Assembly (NCBI RefSeq): GCF_001431295.2
Contig: NZ_LKAJ02000001.1
Span: 868,001 to 932,000, forward strand
Direction of reading: 5' to 3'
From: Candidatus Berkiella aquae
GTDB lineage: Bacteria > Pseudomonadota > Gammaproteobacteria > Berkiellales > Berkiellaceae
Length of the DNA stretch: 64,000 nucleotides
The notes under the pieces: generated by a model
Databases searched by the model: none
Told to the model about the DNA's origin: nothing
Seen by the model: only the letters and a program-made list of their open reading frames with translations
Made by a program: the position numbers and the translations under genes
Shown: positions 1-7,132 of the stretch, in pieces
Layout: each line of letters opens with the position of its first letter
Numbering within the stretch: the stretch's first letter is position 1

Positions 1-1
1 A

Positions 2-625
2 TTCTACTCGCATTATATTTATGATTCTGCTGGACAAGGTACATTTCCAACCACCAATTCAGCCGCTGCTTTTATTGATGAGGTGAATCATGATCCGGTG
101 ATCATTATCGATGGATTGACCAAAAATTGGCGTTATCCTGGATGGCGTTTGAGTTGGACGTTGGCGCCTAAACAGGTGATTGAGAATATCGCAAGCGCAG
201 GTTCTTTTCTGGATGGGGGCGCCTCTAACCTTTTCCAAACAGAAGCACTCAAATTGTTAGAGCCTGACTATGTAGAGCAAGAAGCCAAAGCCCTACAGCA
301 TTGCTTCCAAGAAAAACGTGATTACACGATACACAGGCTCACGGAAATGGGCATGGAAATTGAAGTGAAGCCAGAAGGCGCATTTTATGTATGGGCAAAT
401 TTATCCAAACTGCCCATACCGCTGCAGGATGGGATGGCCTTTTTCGAAGCTGGTTTGCGGGAAAAAGTGATCACCGTACCTGGCATCTTTTTTGACGTGA
501 ATCCTGAAAAACGTCGTTCACATGCGCAGTACGATCAATATGCCAGAATCAGTTTTGGGCCAGAGATGAAATCACTACAGCGAGGGCTTGATGCGTTAGA
601 ACGGGCTATTCAGAAAGCGAAGTAA
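2..625 (+). CDS. Class I/II aminotransferase, C-terminal part (truncated by window edge)
   Basis: The reading frame is open from base 2, so the gene begins outside the window and only its C-terminal two thirds or so is present. The motif LTKNWRYPGWRLSW is the pyridoxal-phosphate lysine region of fold-type I aminotransferases, with the Schiff-base lysine followed by the conserved R-x-P-G-x-R. Further on, EGAFYVWANL and ARISFG match the C-terminal small-domain motifs, where the conserved Arg binds the substrate carboxylate. The protein is a cytosolic PLP enzyme that transfers amino groups between an amino acid and a 2-oxo acid. The substrate cannot be told from this fragment. The downstream ddl gene has its own ribosome-binding site. 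Confidence 0.88.
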   Translation, partial: FYSHYIYDSAGQGTFPTTNSAAAFIDEVNHDPVIIIDGLTKNWRYPGWRLSWTLAPKQVIENIASAGSFLDGGASNLFQTEALKLLEPDYVEQEAKALQHCFQEKRDYTIHRLTEMGMEIEVKPEGAFYVWANLSKLPIPLQDGMAFFEAGLREKVITVPGIFFDVNPEKRRSHAQYDQYARISFGPEMKSLQRGLDALERAIQKAK

Positions 626-732
626 TCGTTTGGTGCTTATCCGCTTTAGCTTGTACAATTTAAGGTATAAAGCAAAATGGATTGCATCAATGCAATTTAA
701 CTAAATAATAGTGCAGACTCGAAGGAGCAATA

Positions 733-1860
733 ATGAAAAACATCCTAGTCATATGTGGAGGCAAGTCTGCAGAACATGAAGTCTCTTTATTATCGGCACG
801 AAATATTGTTAGTGCGATGGATAGAACCGCCTTTTTGCCAATCCCAATCGTCATCAGTCGTTCGGGTAGTTGGCATGTTCTGAATGAGGCAGCCTTTTTT
901 GATGAACACTCCGATTTTGACCAAGTGATTCTTTCCGGTGAAATCTGCACGTTGATGCGTTTACCAGAGCAAACCATATTATTAACCTTATCTGGTAAGC
1001 AGATAGCTGTTGATGCCGCTTTTCCCTTAGTGCACGGTCCGATGGGAGAGGATGGAACGTTACAAGGTTTATTGGAAATGATGGATATTCCCTATGTGGG
1101 TTCAGGGGTGCTGTCATCTGCCATCGGTATGGATAAAGACATGTTAAAGCAGGTACTTGCGAAGCATGATATTCCCGTTGGTCCTCTTGTGACGATTTCC
1201 AATCCAGAAGCGATACCTTCTTTTGCTGATGTGAGCAAACAACTCGATTCACAAGTTCTCTTTATTAAACCCGCAGTGATGGGCTCTTCCGTTGGTATTA
1301 GTAAAGTAAGTACTAAAGAGCAATATGAAGCTGCCGTAGAACAGGCATTTTTATATAGCTTTAAAGTCTTAGTTGAAAAATATCTACCAGGCAGAGAAGT
1401 TGAATGTTCAGTCTTAGGTAATCAAGATCCCATTGCTTCTTGCGTGGGGGAAATTGTGCCTCATCATGAATTTTATTCTTATGAAGCAAAATATTTAGAT
1501 CCCAATGGCGCAGAATTAATTATTCCTGCTAAGTTACCTGAACAGATTGCACAAGAAGTACGCCAGTTGGCCATTCGAACATTTAAAGCCATTGAATGCA
1601 AAGGATTTGCGCGAGTCGATTTCTTTGTTTCTGATCATAACAAAGTTTATGTGAATGAAATCAATACGATTCCAGGGTTTACGGCAATTAGCATGTATCC
1701 CAAAATGTGGGAAGCATCAGGATTAGCTTATCGGCAATTAATCAGTAAGCTCATTGAGCTTGCTTATGAAGAATATGCGTCTAAACAAACCATACACTTA
1801 TGCCCAGATGTTGCATTACCTGAAAAATCCAATGAACCCCTGGTGCAAACCGCCTCTTAA
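733..1860 (+). CDS. ddl: D-alanine--D-alanine ligase
   Basis: This ATP-grasp enzyme joins two D-alanines for peptidoglycan precursor synthesis in the cytosol. The N-terminus ILVICGGKSAEHEVSLLSA is the family signature. LVHGPMGEDGTLQGLLE and PYVGSGVLSSAIGMDK follow in the usual order. KPAVMGSSVGISKV is the ATP-binding segment, and VNEINTIPGFTAISMYPKMW carries the metal-binding Asn and Glu and the substrate loop. The length (375 residues) fits the DdlA type. A good Shine-Dalgarno (gaaggag) sits 7 bases before the ATG. The gene stands alone and is not in a mur/fts cluster, which suggests a second or relocated copy. A VanX-type dipeptidase acting on the same product is encoded near 33.4 kb. Confidence 0.96.
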   Translation: MKNILVICGGKSAEHEVSLLSARNIVSAMDRTAFLPIPIVISRSGSWHVLNEAAFFDEHSDFDQVILSGEICTLMRLPEQTILLTLSGKQIAVDAAFPLVHGPMGEDGTLQGLLEMMDIPYVGSGVLSSAIGMDKDMLKQVLAKHDIPVGPLVTISNPEAIPSFADVSKQLDSQVLFIKPAVMGSSVGISKVSTKEQYEAAVEQAFLYSFKVLVEKYLPGREVECSVLGNQDPIASCVGEIVPHHEFYSYEAKYLDPNGAELIIPAKLPEQIAQEVRQLAIRTFKAIECKGFARVDFFVSDHNKVYVNEINTIPGFTAISMYPKMWEASGLAYRQLISKLIELAYEEYASKQTIHLCPDVALPEKSNEPLVQTAS

Positions 1861-1881
1861 AGACAAAAAGTTGAACTCTTA

Positions 1882-1971
1882 TATACCGCTTGTCCTGAAG
1901 ATGCGAGATTTCAAAATTCCTAGCGAGCGGTATAATCTTGTTTGAATGCTACGCGCAGAGCAATTCTGCGC
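1882..1971. repeat. Two adjacent inverted repeats between ddl and the next gene
   Basis: The arms tataccgct (1882-1890) and agcggtata (1926-1934) are perfect inverted repeats. A second hairpin follows: gcgcaga (1953-1959), a five-base loop, then tctgcgc (1965-1971). Bases 1932-1954 match bases 15951-15973 at 21 of 23 positions, so this is probably part of a dispersed repeat and not a simple terminator. Confidence 0.5.
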
Positions 1972-2119
1972 TTGCAATCAGGGAGAAAATCGCGATTATC
2001 CCCCTGATAACCCCATCGCGTAAGGAAACACCTAAAATTCAATTGCGAAGAGTATGTTGATTGATTATGATGTTGTGCGTTTATCACGGCATCTAATCAT
2101 TTCACGGAGCGATCATCTT

Positions 2120-2368
2120 ATGTCATCACAAGGCCCACGCACTTTAGAAACTCAATTACTTCTATTGCAAATGCAAACCATTCTTGCACATAATCCTCAA
2201 GACAATGTTACGTTTTCTTTACCTGTTGAAAAACCAGTCAATGAAATGCAATTACGCCAACAAGCACTTGATAAAAATAATCAAATCCCTAAAAAACAAA
2301 AGCCAACGCATTATGAAAATCGTGACACGCCAATGAATCGCCGCCCAACTAATAGAGGTGGAAAATAG
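2120..2368 (+). CDS. Hypothetical small basic protein
   Basis: Function not recognised. The product has 82 residues, is rich in Gln, Asn and Lys, and ends in a basic, proline-containing tail (NRRPTNRGGK). There is no signal peptide or membrane segment. An in-frame ATG at 2054 would add 22 residues, but the ATG at 2120 has a better ribosome-binding site (ggagc, about 9 bases upstream), so I prefer it. The middle, from LETQLLLLQMQTIL, looks helical. The gene is isolated and converges on the next gene, with a strong hairpin between them. Coding status rests on the ribosome-binding site and compositional continuity. Confidence 0.55.
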   Translation: MSSQGPRTLETQLLLLQMQTILAHNPQDNVTFSLPVEKPVNEMQLRQQALDKNNQIPKKQKPTHYENRDTPMNRRPTNRGGK

Positions 2369-2374
2369 TAAAAT

Positions 2375-2405
2375 AACCGCACTCAGAAAATGAGTGCGGT
2401 TTGTC
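2375..2405. terminator. Bidirectional rho-independent terminator
   Basis: An 11-base perfect stem, aaccgcactca (2375-2385) with tgagtgcggtt (2391-2401), and loop gaaaa. It lies between two convergent genes, with A-rich and T-containing flanks, so it can serve both. Confidence 0.8.
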
Positions 2406-2416
2406 GCAAAGGATTG

Positions 2417-2965
2417 TTACATTCTCGCTTTACTGGCTAAATGAGCGATTTGTTGATTACAGTAAACGGTTTGTAGTTTTGATGAAGTTGCTCCGTGATA
2501 AGGCAGATAGGCTTGAGTTTCTTCATCGCTAACTTCGCTATCCGAATAATCATCAAGTTCAAGAGCGCTTAATTGTTCACTTAACTGCTCTTGTAATTCT
2601 GACATCCTTGATGCTTTAACATTCGCTTTGGCTTTTTGTCGATTATAAATTTCTTTTCTCTCACCATCATGGCATTCATAAGTAATATTATTTCGCTTGA
2701 GTAAATACGTTGTGGCTTCTGGATAAACAATATTTCTTTCAGCCAGTTGTAAGAAAAAATCTTTTAAATAACTATTTGAAGGATTAATTGCAATATTTTT
2801 AGGATTGCGAAGCTGCAAGGGATCAATGGCTAGCAATAACTCATCAGCAAGCTGTCTTTTAGTAGAAGCATTGAGTGTTTGCAGACCTTTACGAGGATCA
2901 TTATAACGAAGTTGTTCAACAATATAATTAACAGCATGTTGGAGGTGGCGGAGTTGGTAAGGCAT
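2417..2965 (-). CDS. Hypothetical protein, helical, charged
   Basis: Function not recognised. The product has 182 residues, is predominantly helical and charged, with no signal peptide or membrane segment. The segment from about residue 105 to 145 (KAKANVKASRMSELQEQLSEQ and onward) is a probable coiled coil, followed by an acidic stretch (LDDYSDSEVSDEETQAYLP). Acidic Ser/Glu-rich stretches next to coiled coils recur in other hypothetical proteins of this window (11.8, 29.8 and 48.3 kb). The start is supported by an aggag Shine-Dalgarno about 9 bases upstream. It converges with the preceding gene across a terminator. Confidence 0.65.
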   Translation of the reverse strand: MPYQLRHLQHAVNYIVEQLRYNDPRKGLQTLNASTKRQLADELLLAIDPLQLRNPKNIAINPSNSYLKDFFLQLAERNIVYPEATTYLLKRNNITYECHDGERKEIYNRQKAKANVKASRMSELQEQLSEQLSALELDDYSDSEVSDEETQAYLPYHGATSSKLQTVYCNQQIAHLASKARM

Positions 2966-3096
2966 GATGTGCTCTCCTAAGAGGTGAGAACGTGAGTGAT
3001 ATGATGACTTTTCTATCGACTACATTTTCAAGATATGAAAATTAGCGCTGAGTGTCAAATGATAAAGTTGTCTGCAAATAATAGGCCAATTTAAAA

Positions 3097-3453
3097 TCAA
3101 AGCAGCGCGAAGCACCAAATAAGAGCTGCGTTTAACATGCAAAGCAGAACCGCAGCGGAACCCATATCTTTGGCTTTTTTAGCCAGCGGATGGCGTTCAA
3201 GTGAGATATGATCAACCGTTGCTTCAATGGCTGAATTTAAAAGCTCAACAATCAATACGAGTAATAAGCTACCAATCAGTAGTGCTTTAGTCAGTAATGT
3301 CAGCTTGAGTAACAGCGCAATAGGCAACAAGAAGATGAAGAGGATGACTTCTAAAGTAAAAGCCGGTTCCGAGCGCGTTGCTTCAAATAAACCTTGTAAG
3401 GAATAACCTAAAGCTTTAACCAGGCGGACAACATGGAAAGTAATGATATTCAT
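3097..3453 (-). CDS. dgkA: Diacylglycerol kinase, integral membrane type
   Basis: This is a small inner-membrane enzyme that phosphorylates diacylglycerol to phosphatidate, recycling lipid released during membrane-derived glucan and envelope synthesis. The 118-residue length is typical. The N-terminal amphipathic segment SLQGLFEATRSEPAFTLE, the central helices, and the active-site motif VELLNSAIEATVDHIS with conserved Glu and Asn match the family. KKAKDMGSAAVLLCMLNAA closes the third transmembrane helix. The gene stands alone on the minus strand, with about 85 bases separating it from the end of the nitrilase-type gene, so it could be the last gene of that transcript. Confidence 0.95.
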   Translation of the reverse strand: MNIITFHVVRLVKALGYSLQGLFEATRSEPAFTLEVILFIFLLPIALLLKLTLLTKALLIGSLLLVLIVELLNSAIEATVDHISLERHPLAKKAKDMGSAAVLLCMLNAALIWCFALL

Positions 3454-3539
3454 TTTATGAGTAGACCTGAATGCGAATCTTAAGTCAATCGGCTGCTCTA
3501 TATATGTAGGATGATAAACTTACTAGCGGCAGGTTTGAA

Positions 3540-4406
3540 TCACAATTCACTAACAATAAGTTCAGTAGAGAGCAATTGCTGTGAATCTAAAAAATTTTGT
3601 ACTTGGCCGTAGGTGCGAATTTCATCCAGTTTGGCAAAATCGAGTTGGCCGAGAATCATTTCGATATGATTGAGTTTTCCTTGTACGATAATACCATCAA
3701 CAGGGAAGCCTTGATCCACAGGACCAAATAAACCGACTTGGCCAGATAAGGTTTCAACTGCATTACCAAATTTTACCTGACTCACGGCATGTGATGTTAA
3801 TACATAGCATTGATTTTCAAGCGCGCGTGCACGGCAAGAAAAATAAACCCGATGCAAACTGGTGAGAGAAGGACAATAACTTGGAACCAGAATCAGTTTA
3901 GCGCCCGCAAGCGTCAGGTTGCGCACAATTTCTGGAAATTCACTATCATAACAAACGGCAATGCCGACTAAACCCAAGGTAGTTTTAAAAAGCGTTTGCA
4001 ACGTTCCTGGCATAAAAAGATGATCGGACTTTTCACTGGCGGTTAGTTGTAACTTATCTTGATAGCCATAAGAGCCGCTTGGGCTAAAAAAATAGGCTCG
4101 ATTAGCAAAACGTTGGGGTGATACTTCAACCATAATAGTGCCTGGTTGAATATAAAGTTGGTTATCGATAGCAAGCTGTTGAAAGAAATTGAGATAATGC
4201 GGTAGTCGGTATTGCATATCTTGAAATAATTCTAAATCAATTGCTGGGCTTTTTCCCGATACTTCAATGCCCATATATTCGGGTAACAATAATAATTGTG
4301 CATGATGAGATTTAGCTTCTTTGACCAGCGCTTGATGTTTGGCAATAAATTGTTCCCACGTTAAAGCAGATTCAATTGCATATTGTGTAGTGGCAACTAT
4401 TATCAT
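3540..4406 (-). CDS. Carbon-nitrogen hydrolase (nitrilase superfamily amidase)
   Basis: A cytosolic hydrolase of the nitrilase/omega-amidase superfamily that cleaves non-peptide carbon-nitrogen bonds in amides. The catalytic triad is visible: Glu43 in LLLLPEYMG, Lys118 in GYQDKLQL, and Cys152 in GIAVCYDSEFPE. Its start codon overlaps the stop of the upstream GNAT gene by four bases (ATGA), so the two are translationally coupled. In many bacteria the same pair occurs as one bifunctional GNAT/carbon-nitrogen hydrolase protein, and here it is split. The natural amide substrate is not known. The length (288) is normal for the hydrolase module alone. Confidence 0.9.
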   Translation of the reverse strand: MIIVATTQYAIESALTWEQFIAKHQALVKEAKSHHAQLLLLPEYMGIEVSGKSPAIDLELFQDMQYRLPHYLNFFQQLAIDNQLYIQPGTIMVEVSPQRFANRAYFFSPSGSYGYQDKLQLTASEKSDHLFMPGTLQTLFKTTLGLVGIAVCYDSEFPEIVRNLTLAGAKLILVPSYCPSLTSLHRVYFSCRARALENQCYVLTSHAVSQVKFGNAVETLSGQVGLFGPVDQGFPVDGIIVQGKLNHIEMILGQLDFAKLDEIRTYGQVQNFLDSQQLLSTELIVSEL

Positions 4407-4993
4407 AACGATTTAATCCAAAATGCCATGGGTTTTTTAGTTTGCTCGGATGCGCCGATTTCTTGCCATTCGTAGTAAGCACAAAGTTTTGGATGTCGTT
4501 CGTAGCCAAAATGACGCCAAATATTATCTAAAGGTATATAATCATGGGGGCGTCTTGGATCATTGGCATCGCGTACAACGCCACAAAAAGTTGCTTTTTT
4601 ACAGCCAAAAGCGATTGCCGCAGCTTCACGTTCCTGGAAATATTGTCGATAAATACCAGAGCCTCGATATTCAGGTAATAAGACCGATTCTCCTAAATAG
4701 AAAAAGGGTTCAATTGGGAGATTTAAATCGTTAAAGGGCTGTTGGGCTTCTGGCGTTTCAAATTGTAGGGGGATGGCTGTTGATAACCCGATAATGTTAT
4801 CGTCATCCTTTGCGACGACTAAAATCGCTTCTTCAGAGGTTGCATAGGTGCTGAGATATTTCATTTCATATTCATAATCCCCCTCATAAAGATAAGGATA
4901 TTCTCTGAATATTTTAATCCGCAATGCGGCTAATTGCTCGATATAATCGAGTATTTGCTTTCCTTTAAAACGATTTACCGTCAAATTGCCCAA
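4403..4993 (-). CDS. GNAT family N-acetyltransferase coupled to the nitrilase-type gene
   Basis: A predicted acetyl-CoA-dependent N-acetyltransferase of 196 residues. LGESVLLPEYRGSGIYRQYF is motif A, where R-G-S-G-x-Y corresponds to the Q/R-x-x-G-x-G/A pyrophosphate loop. IIGLSTAIPL is the preceding beta-strand, and ATFCGVVRDANDPRRPHDY is a later conserved segment typical of the GNAT half of GNAT/nitrilase fusions. The gene is the middle of a three-gene minus-strand operon. Only three bases separate it from the upstream NTF2-like gene, and its stop overlaps the amidase start. Acetylation followed by amide hydrolysis of related compounds is a plausible joint role, but this is inferred from co-occurrence. 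Confidence 0.85.
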   Translation of the reverse strand: MGNLTVNRFKGKQILDYIEQLAALRIKIFREYPYLYEGDYEYEMKYLSTYATSEEAILVVAKDDDNIIGLSTAIPLQFETPEAQQPFNDLNLPIEPFFYLGESVLLPEYRGSGIYRQYFQEREAAAIAFGCKKATFCGVVRDANDPRRPHDYIPLDNIWRHFGYERHPKLCAYYEWQEIGASEQTKKPMAFWIKSL

Positions 4994-4996
4994 GAG

Positions 4997-5404
4997 TTAT
5001 TCCTTAATCTGTTTTAGCCAATCATTTAAGTTGTAATAATTGGTGACTCGGCTGATTTTGCCATTTTTAATTTCAAAAAATGCACCGCAGCGTAGTGAGT
5101 ACGATTGATTTTTAGCAGTGGGTAGATTGTAATCGGTCTTCTTATAAGTGCCAATCACGGTAAATTCAGCGGCCGCACGATCGCCATCTGGTGTTGTCAT
5201 AATCGTTAGATCTTCGATATGTTCTTGGTAGGCAGTGTCCATGCGATCCATAAAAGTTGCAAAAGCCTGACGCCCAATTTCTGTTTCGCCTTGATTGATA
5301 TCATGAACAATATCTTCATTGAGTAAGTTTAAAAAAGCAGGAATATCACCCTGATTAAAGTACTCATAATAATGCTGAATAAGAGAATGTGTGCTAGTTT
5401 TCAT
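4997..5404 (-). CDS. NTF2-like / ketosteroid-isomerase-related protein
   Basis: The product has 135 residues and the SnoaL/NTF2-like cone fold signature: an N-terminal helix (SLIQHYYEYFNQGDIPAFLNLL), the segment EDIVHDINQGETEIGRQAF, and strands ending in GAFFEIKNGKISRVTNYYNL. Such proteins may be isomerases, dehydratases or ligand-binding proteins, and the closest description is the ketosteroid-isomerase-related group. An upstream in-frame start at 5464 would add 20 hydrophobic residues. I prefer the ATG at 5404, which begins the conserved fold. It is the first gene of the operon with the GNAT and amidase genes. Confidence 0.8.
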   Translation of the reverse strand: MKTSTHSLIQHYYEYFNQGDIPAFLNLLNEDIVHDINQGETEIGRQAFATFMDRMDTAYQEHIEDLTIMTTPDGDRAAAEFTVIGTYKKTDYNLPTAKNQSYSLRCGAFFEIKNGKISRVTNYYNLNDWLKQIKE

Positions 5405-5509
5405 AGTGAGCCTACAGGAATAACTGAGGAACAAGAGAATAACATTTATATCATTTATAATCACATTCGTTGTGATATTTATTAGTTTTCAAACTAAAAG
5501 GGGAAAAGT

Positions 5510-6109
5510 GTGGTTGAGACTTCCAGTATTTTTCAACAGGTTTTCGCGCAGAAATGGCAGCAACTTCCCCCGGTTTTTCAACGTCACTATAACCTTAATG
5601 CGAATAGTCATGATCGAATCACGGTCACAGGCACCATTACCGTTAATGCTAAAGGCTTGATGAAATGGTTGGGCCCTATAATGGGAATGATGGGATTATT
5701 GCCACCCAAGCCTGCGAAAGAGATCCCAATTACGGTAACCTATGCTTGTTATCCTGATTCGAATGCATTTCATTTAGAAAGAATTTTTCATTATCCAGAC
5801 CGAACAGATTTTATCTTTAACACGAAAATGATTTTATTAAACGATAATATCATGGTTGATTTAACACGATGCAATGTGGGATGGAAGTTTACTTACGATT
5901 ATCAGGATAATCAAATTACGTTGTCGCATCAGGCCTTCGTCTTTAAATTGGGGAAATGGTTTATACCATTACCGATTGAATGGTTGTTAGGGCATTGTAA
6001 TTCTTATGAAATCCCTGTTTCCGACAATACCTTCAAAATGGCAATGCAATTTAAGCATCCTTGGTTTGGTATTCTCTATGAATATTTTGGTACATTTCAT
6101 TTTGATTAG
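5510..6109 (+). CDS. DUF4166-like protein
   Basis: The product has 199 residues and no signal peptide. The opening (IFQQVFAQKWQQLPPVFQRHY), a variant of the L-P-P-x-x-x-x-H motif, followed by a G-x-I-T-V strand (TGTITVNAKG) and the hydrophobic segment LGPIMGMMGLLPP, resembles DUF4166 proteins, whose function is unknown. The later beta-rich part (ERIFHYPDRTDFIFNTKM, YEYFGTFHF) also fits. Translation probably begins at a GTG, with an aagggg Shine-Dalgarno shortly before it. The gene is divergent from the NTF2-like operon, with about 100 bases between them that must hold both promoters. Confidence 0.7.
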   Translation: MVETSSIFQQVFAQKWQQLPPVFQRHYNLNANSHDRITVTGTITVNAKGLMKWLGPIMGMMGLLPPKPAKEIPITVTYACYPDSNAFHLERIFHYPDRTDFIFNTKMILLNDNIMVDLTRCNVGWKFTYDYQDNQITLSHQAFVFKLGKWFIPLPIEWLLGHCNSYEIPVSDNTFKMAMQFKHPWFGILYEYFGTFHFD

Positions 6110-6268
6110 AGATGTTTGGCGACATTGATAATGAAAATTTAATATGTTCGAATCAAAAACCAATCGACATGATAATATAACCAACCATCATAAACTAGTG
6201 GGCTAAATTTAATATATTTTGTATCCTTAAAATGATTATAATTATAATCATTTATTGGGGAATATAAA

Positions 6269-7114
6269 ATGTTGGGTTTTGATCGTGATAAAGAACAACT
6301 TTTAAGATTGTATAATGAAATTGCCAAACATAAAGCAATCGCACAAAGCAAAGAAAAACGCTTGCTGGTTCTAGTGGGGGAATCTCATCACTCCTTAAAT
6401 TCTTATTATGTAGAATTAATCATAATGATTTTTGCAAAAGAATTATTTTCAATAAAAGACTTATTACTTGAATTAGATAAAACTAAAATTGAGAGTTTTA
6501 AAAGAAGCAAACATGTCTATGAAAACAGCAATATGGGGCATGGCAATATGCAAAGTTTATTTTACATGAACGATAAAGAAAAATTTGCTCATATAATACC
6601 GATTGATTTGAGCAGCAGTGAAAATAAATTCCAGAATATCACACTTCAGGGTGTTAGAAAAAGAAATGAAATGATGAGCAAAACTGCAAATACTATGACG
6701 AAAAGAGATGCAGTTGGCATTGTAGGATTTAATCATTTATATGGATTGTTGTGTGAAACAAAATTGCCAGAATGTTTTCATGTGGTTACTATCAATACTA
6801 GTAATCATAAAAATACTGAGCGAACGCCCTATGGTATCAAATGCGAAAAATTTGCTTTTGGAAATAACGCGTTTCAATTTTTCAAACAAATACCTGAAGA
6901 TTATTCTGCCAAAGAGGTAGAAGAAATGGCATTTGCCGATGCAAGAGATTTTATATCAACCCTTAAAGATCATTCATTGGAAATTGGGTCGGATAAGGTT
7001 GAGTTACTACTATTTTCATTACCTATTTTATTAGATTCTTGTAAAATAGGTAATAATATTGAGTCATCATCTCACAATAATGAAACAACGTTCAGTAGAA
7101 CGCCGTTGCCGTAG
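6269..7114 (+). CDS. GxxH/GxxH (TraB/TIKI/EreA-ChaN-like) domain protein
   Basis: A hypothetical cytosolic protein of 281 residues. It carries LVLVGESHHSL (GESH at 37-40), RKRNEMM (Arg-Asn at 132-133) and GIVGFNHLYGLL (GFNH at 153-156). Two G-x-x-H motifs with an intervening R-N fit the TraB/PrgY/TIKI and EreA/ChaN superfamily, where these residues bind metal or form the active site. The same motifs, in the same order and spacing, occur at the C-terminus of the ankyrin protein at 38.0 kb (GETH, RN, GSDHLYGLL), so the two are paralogous domains. The assignment is from pattern only. The start ATG at 6269 has a weak ribosome-binding site (gggg, about 10 bases before). Confidence 0.6.
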   Translation: MLGFDRDKEQLLRLYNEIAKHKAIAQSKEKRLLVLVGESHHSLNSYYVELIIMIFAKELFSIKDLLLELDKTKIESFKRSKHVYENSNMGHGNMQSLFYMNDKEKFAHIIPIDLSSSENKFQNITLQGVRKRNEMMSKTANTMTKRDAVGIVGFNHLYGLLCETKLPECFHVVTINTSNHKNTERTPYGIKCEKFAFGNNAFQFFKQIPEDYSAKEVEEMAFADARDFISTLKDHSLEIGSDKVELLLFSLPILLDSCKIGNNIESSSHNNETTFSRTPLP

Positions 7115-7128
7115 AATAAAGATTCTAC
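7111..7128. terminator. Small hairpin between convergent genes
   Basis: A stem gtagaat (7111-7117) and attctac (7122-7128) with a four-base loop, overlapping the stop codon of the upstream gene and placed just before the end of the convergent ankyrin gene. The short stem makes terminator function uncertain. Confidence 0.4.
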
Positions 7129-7132
7129 CATA

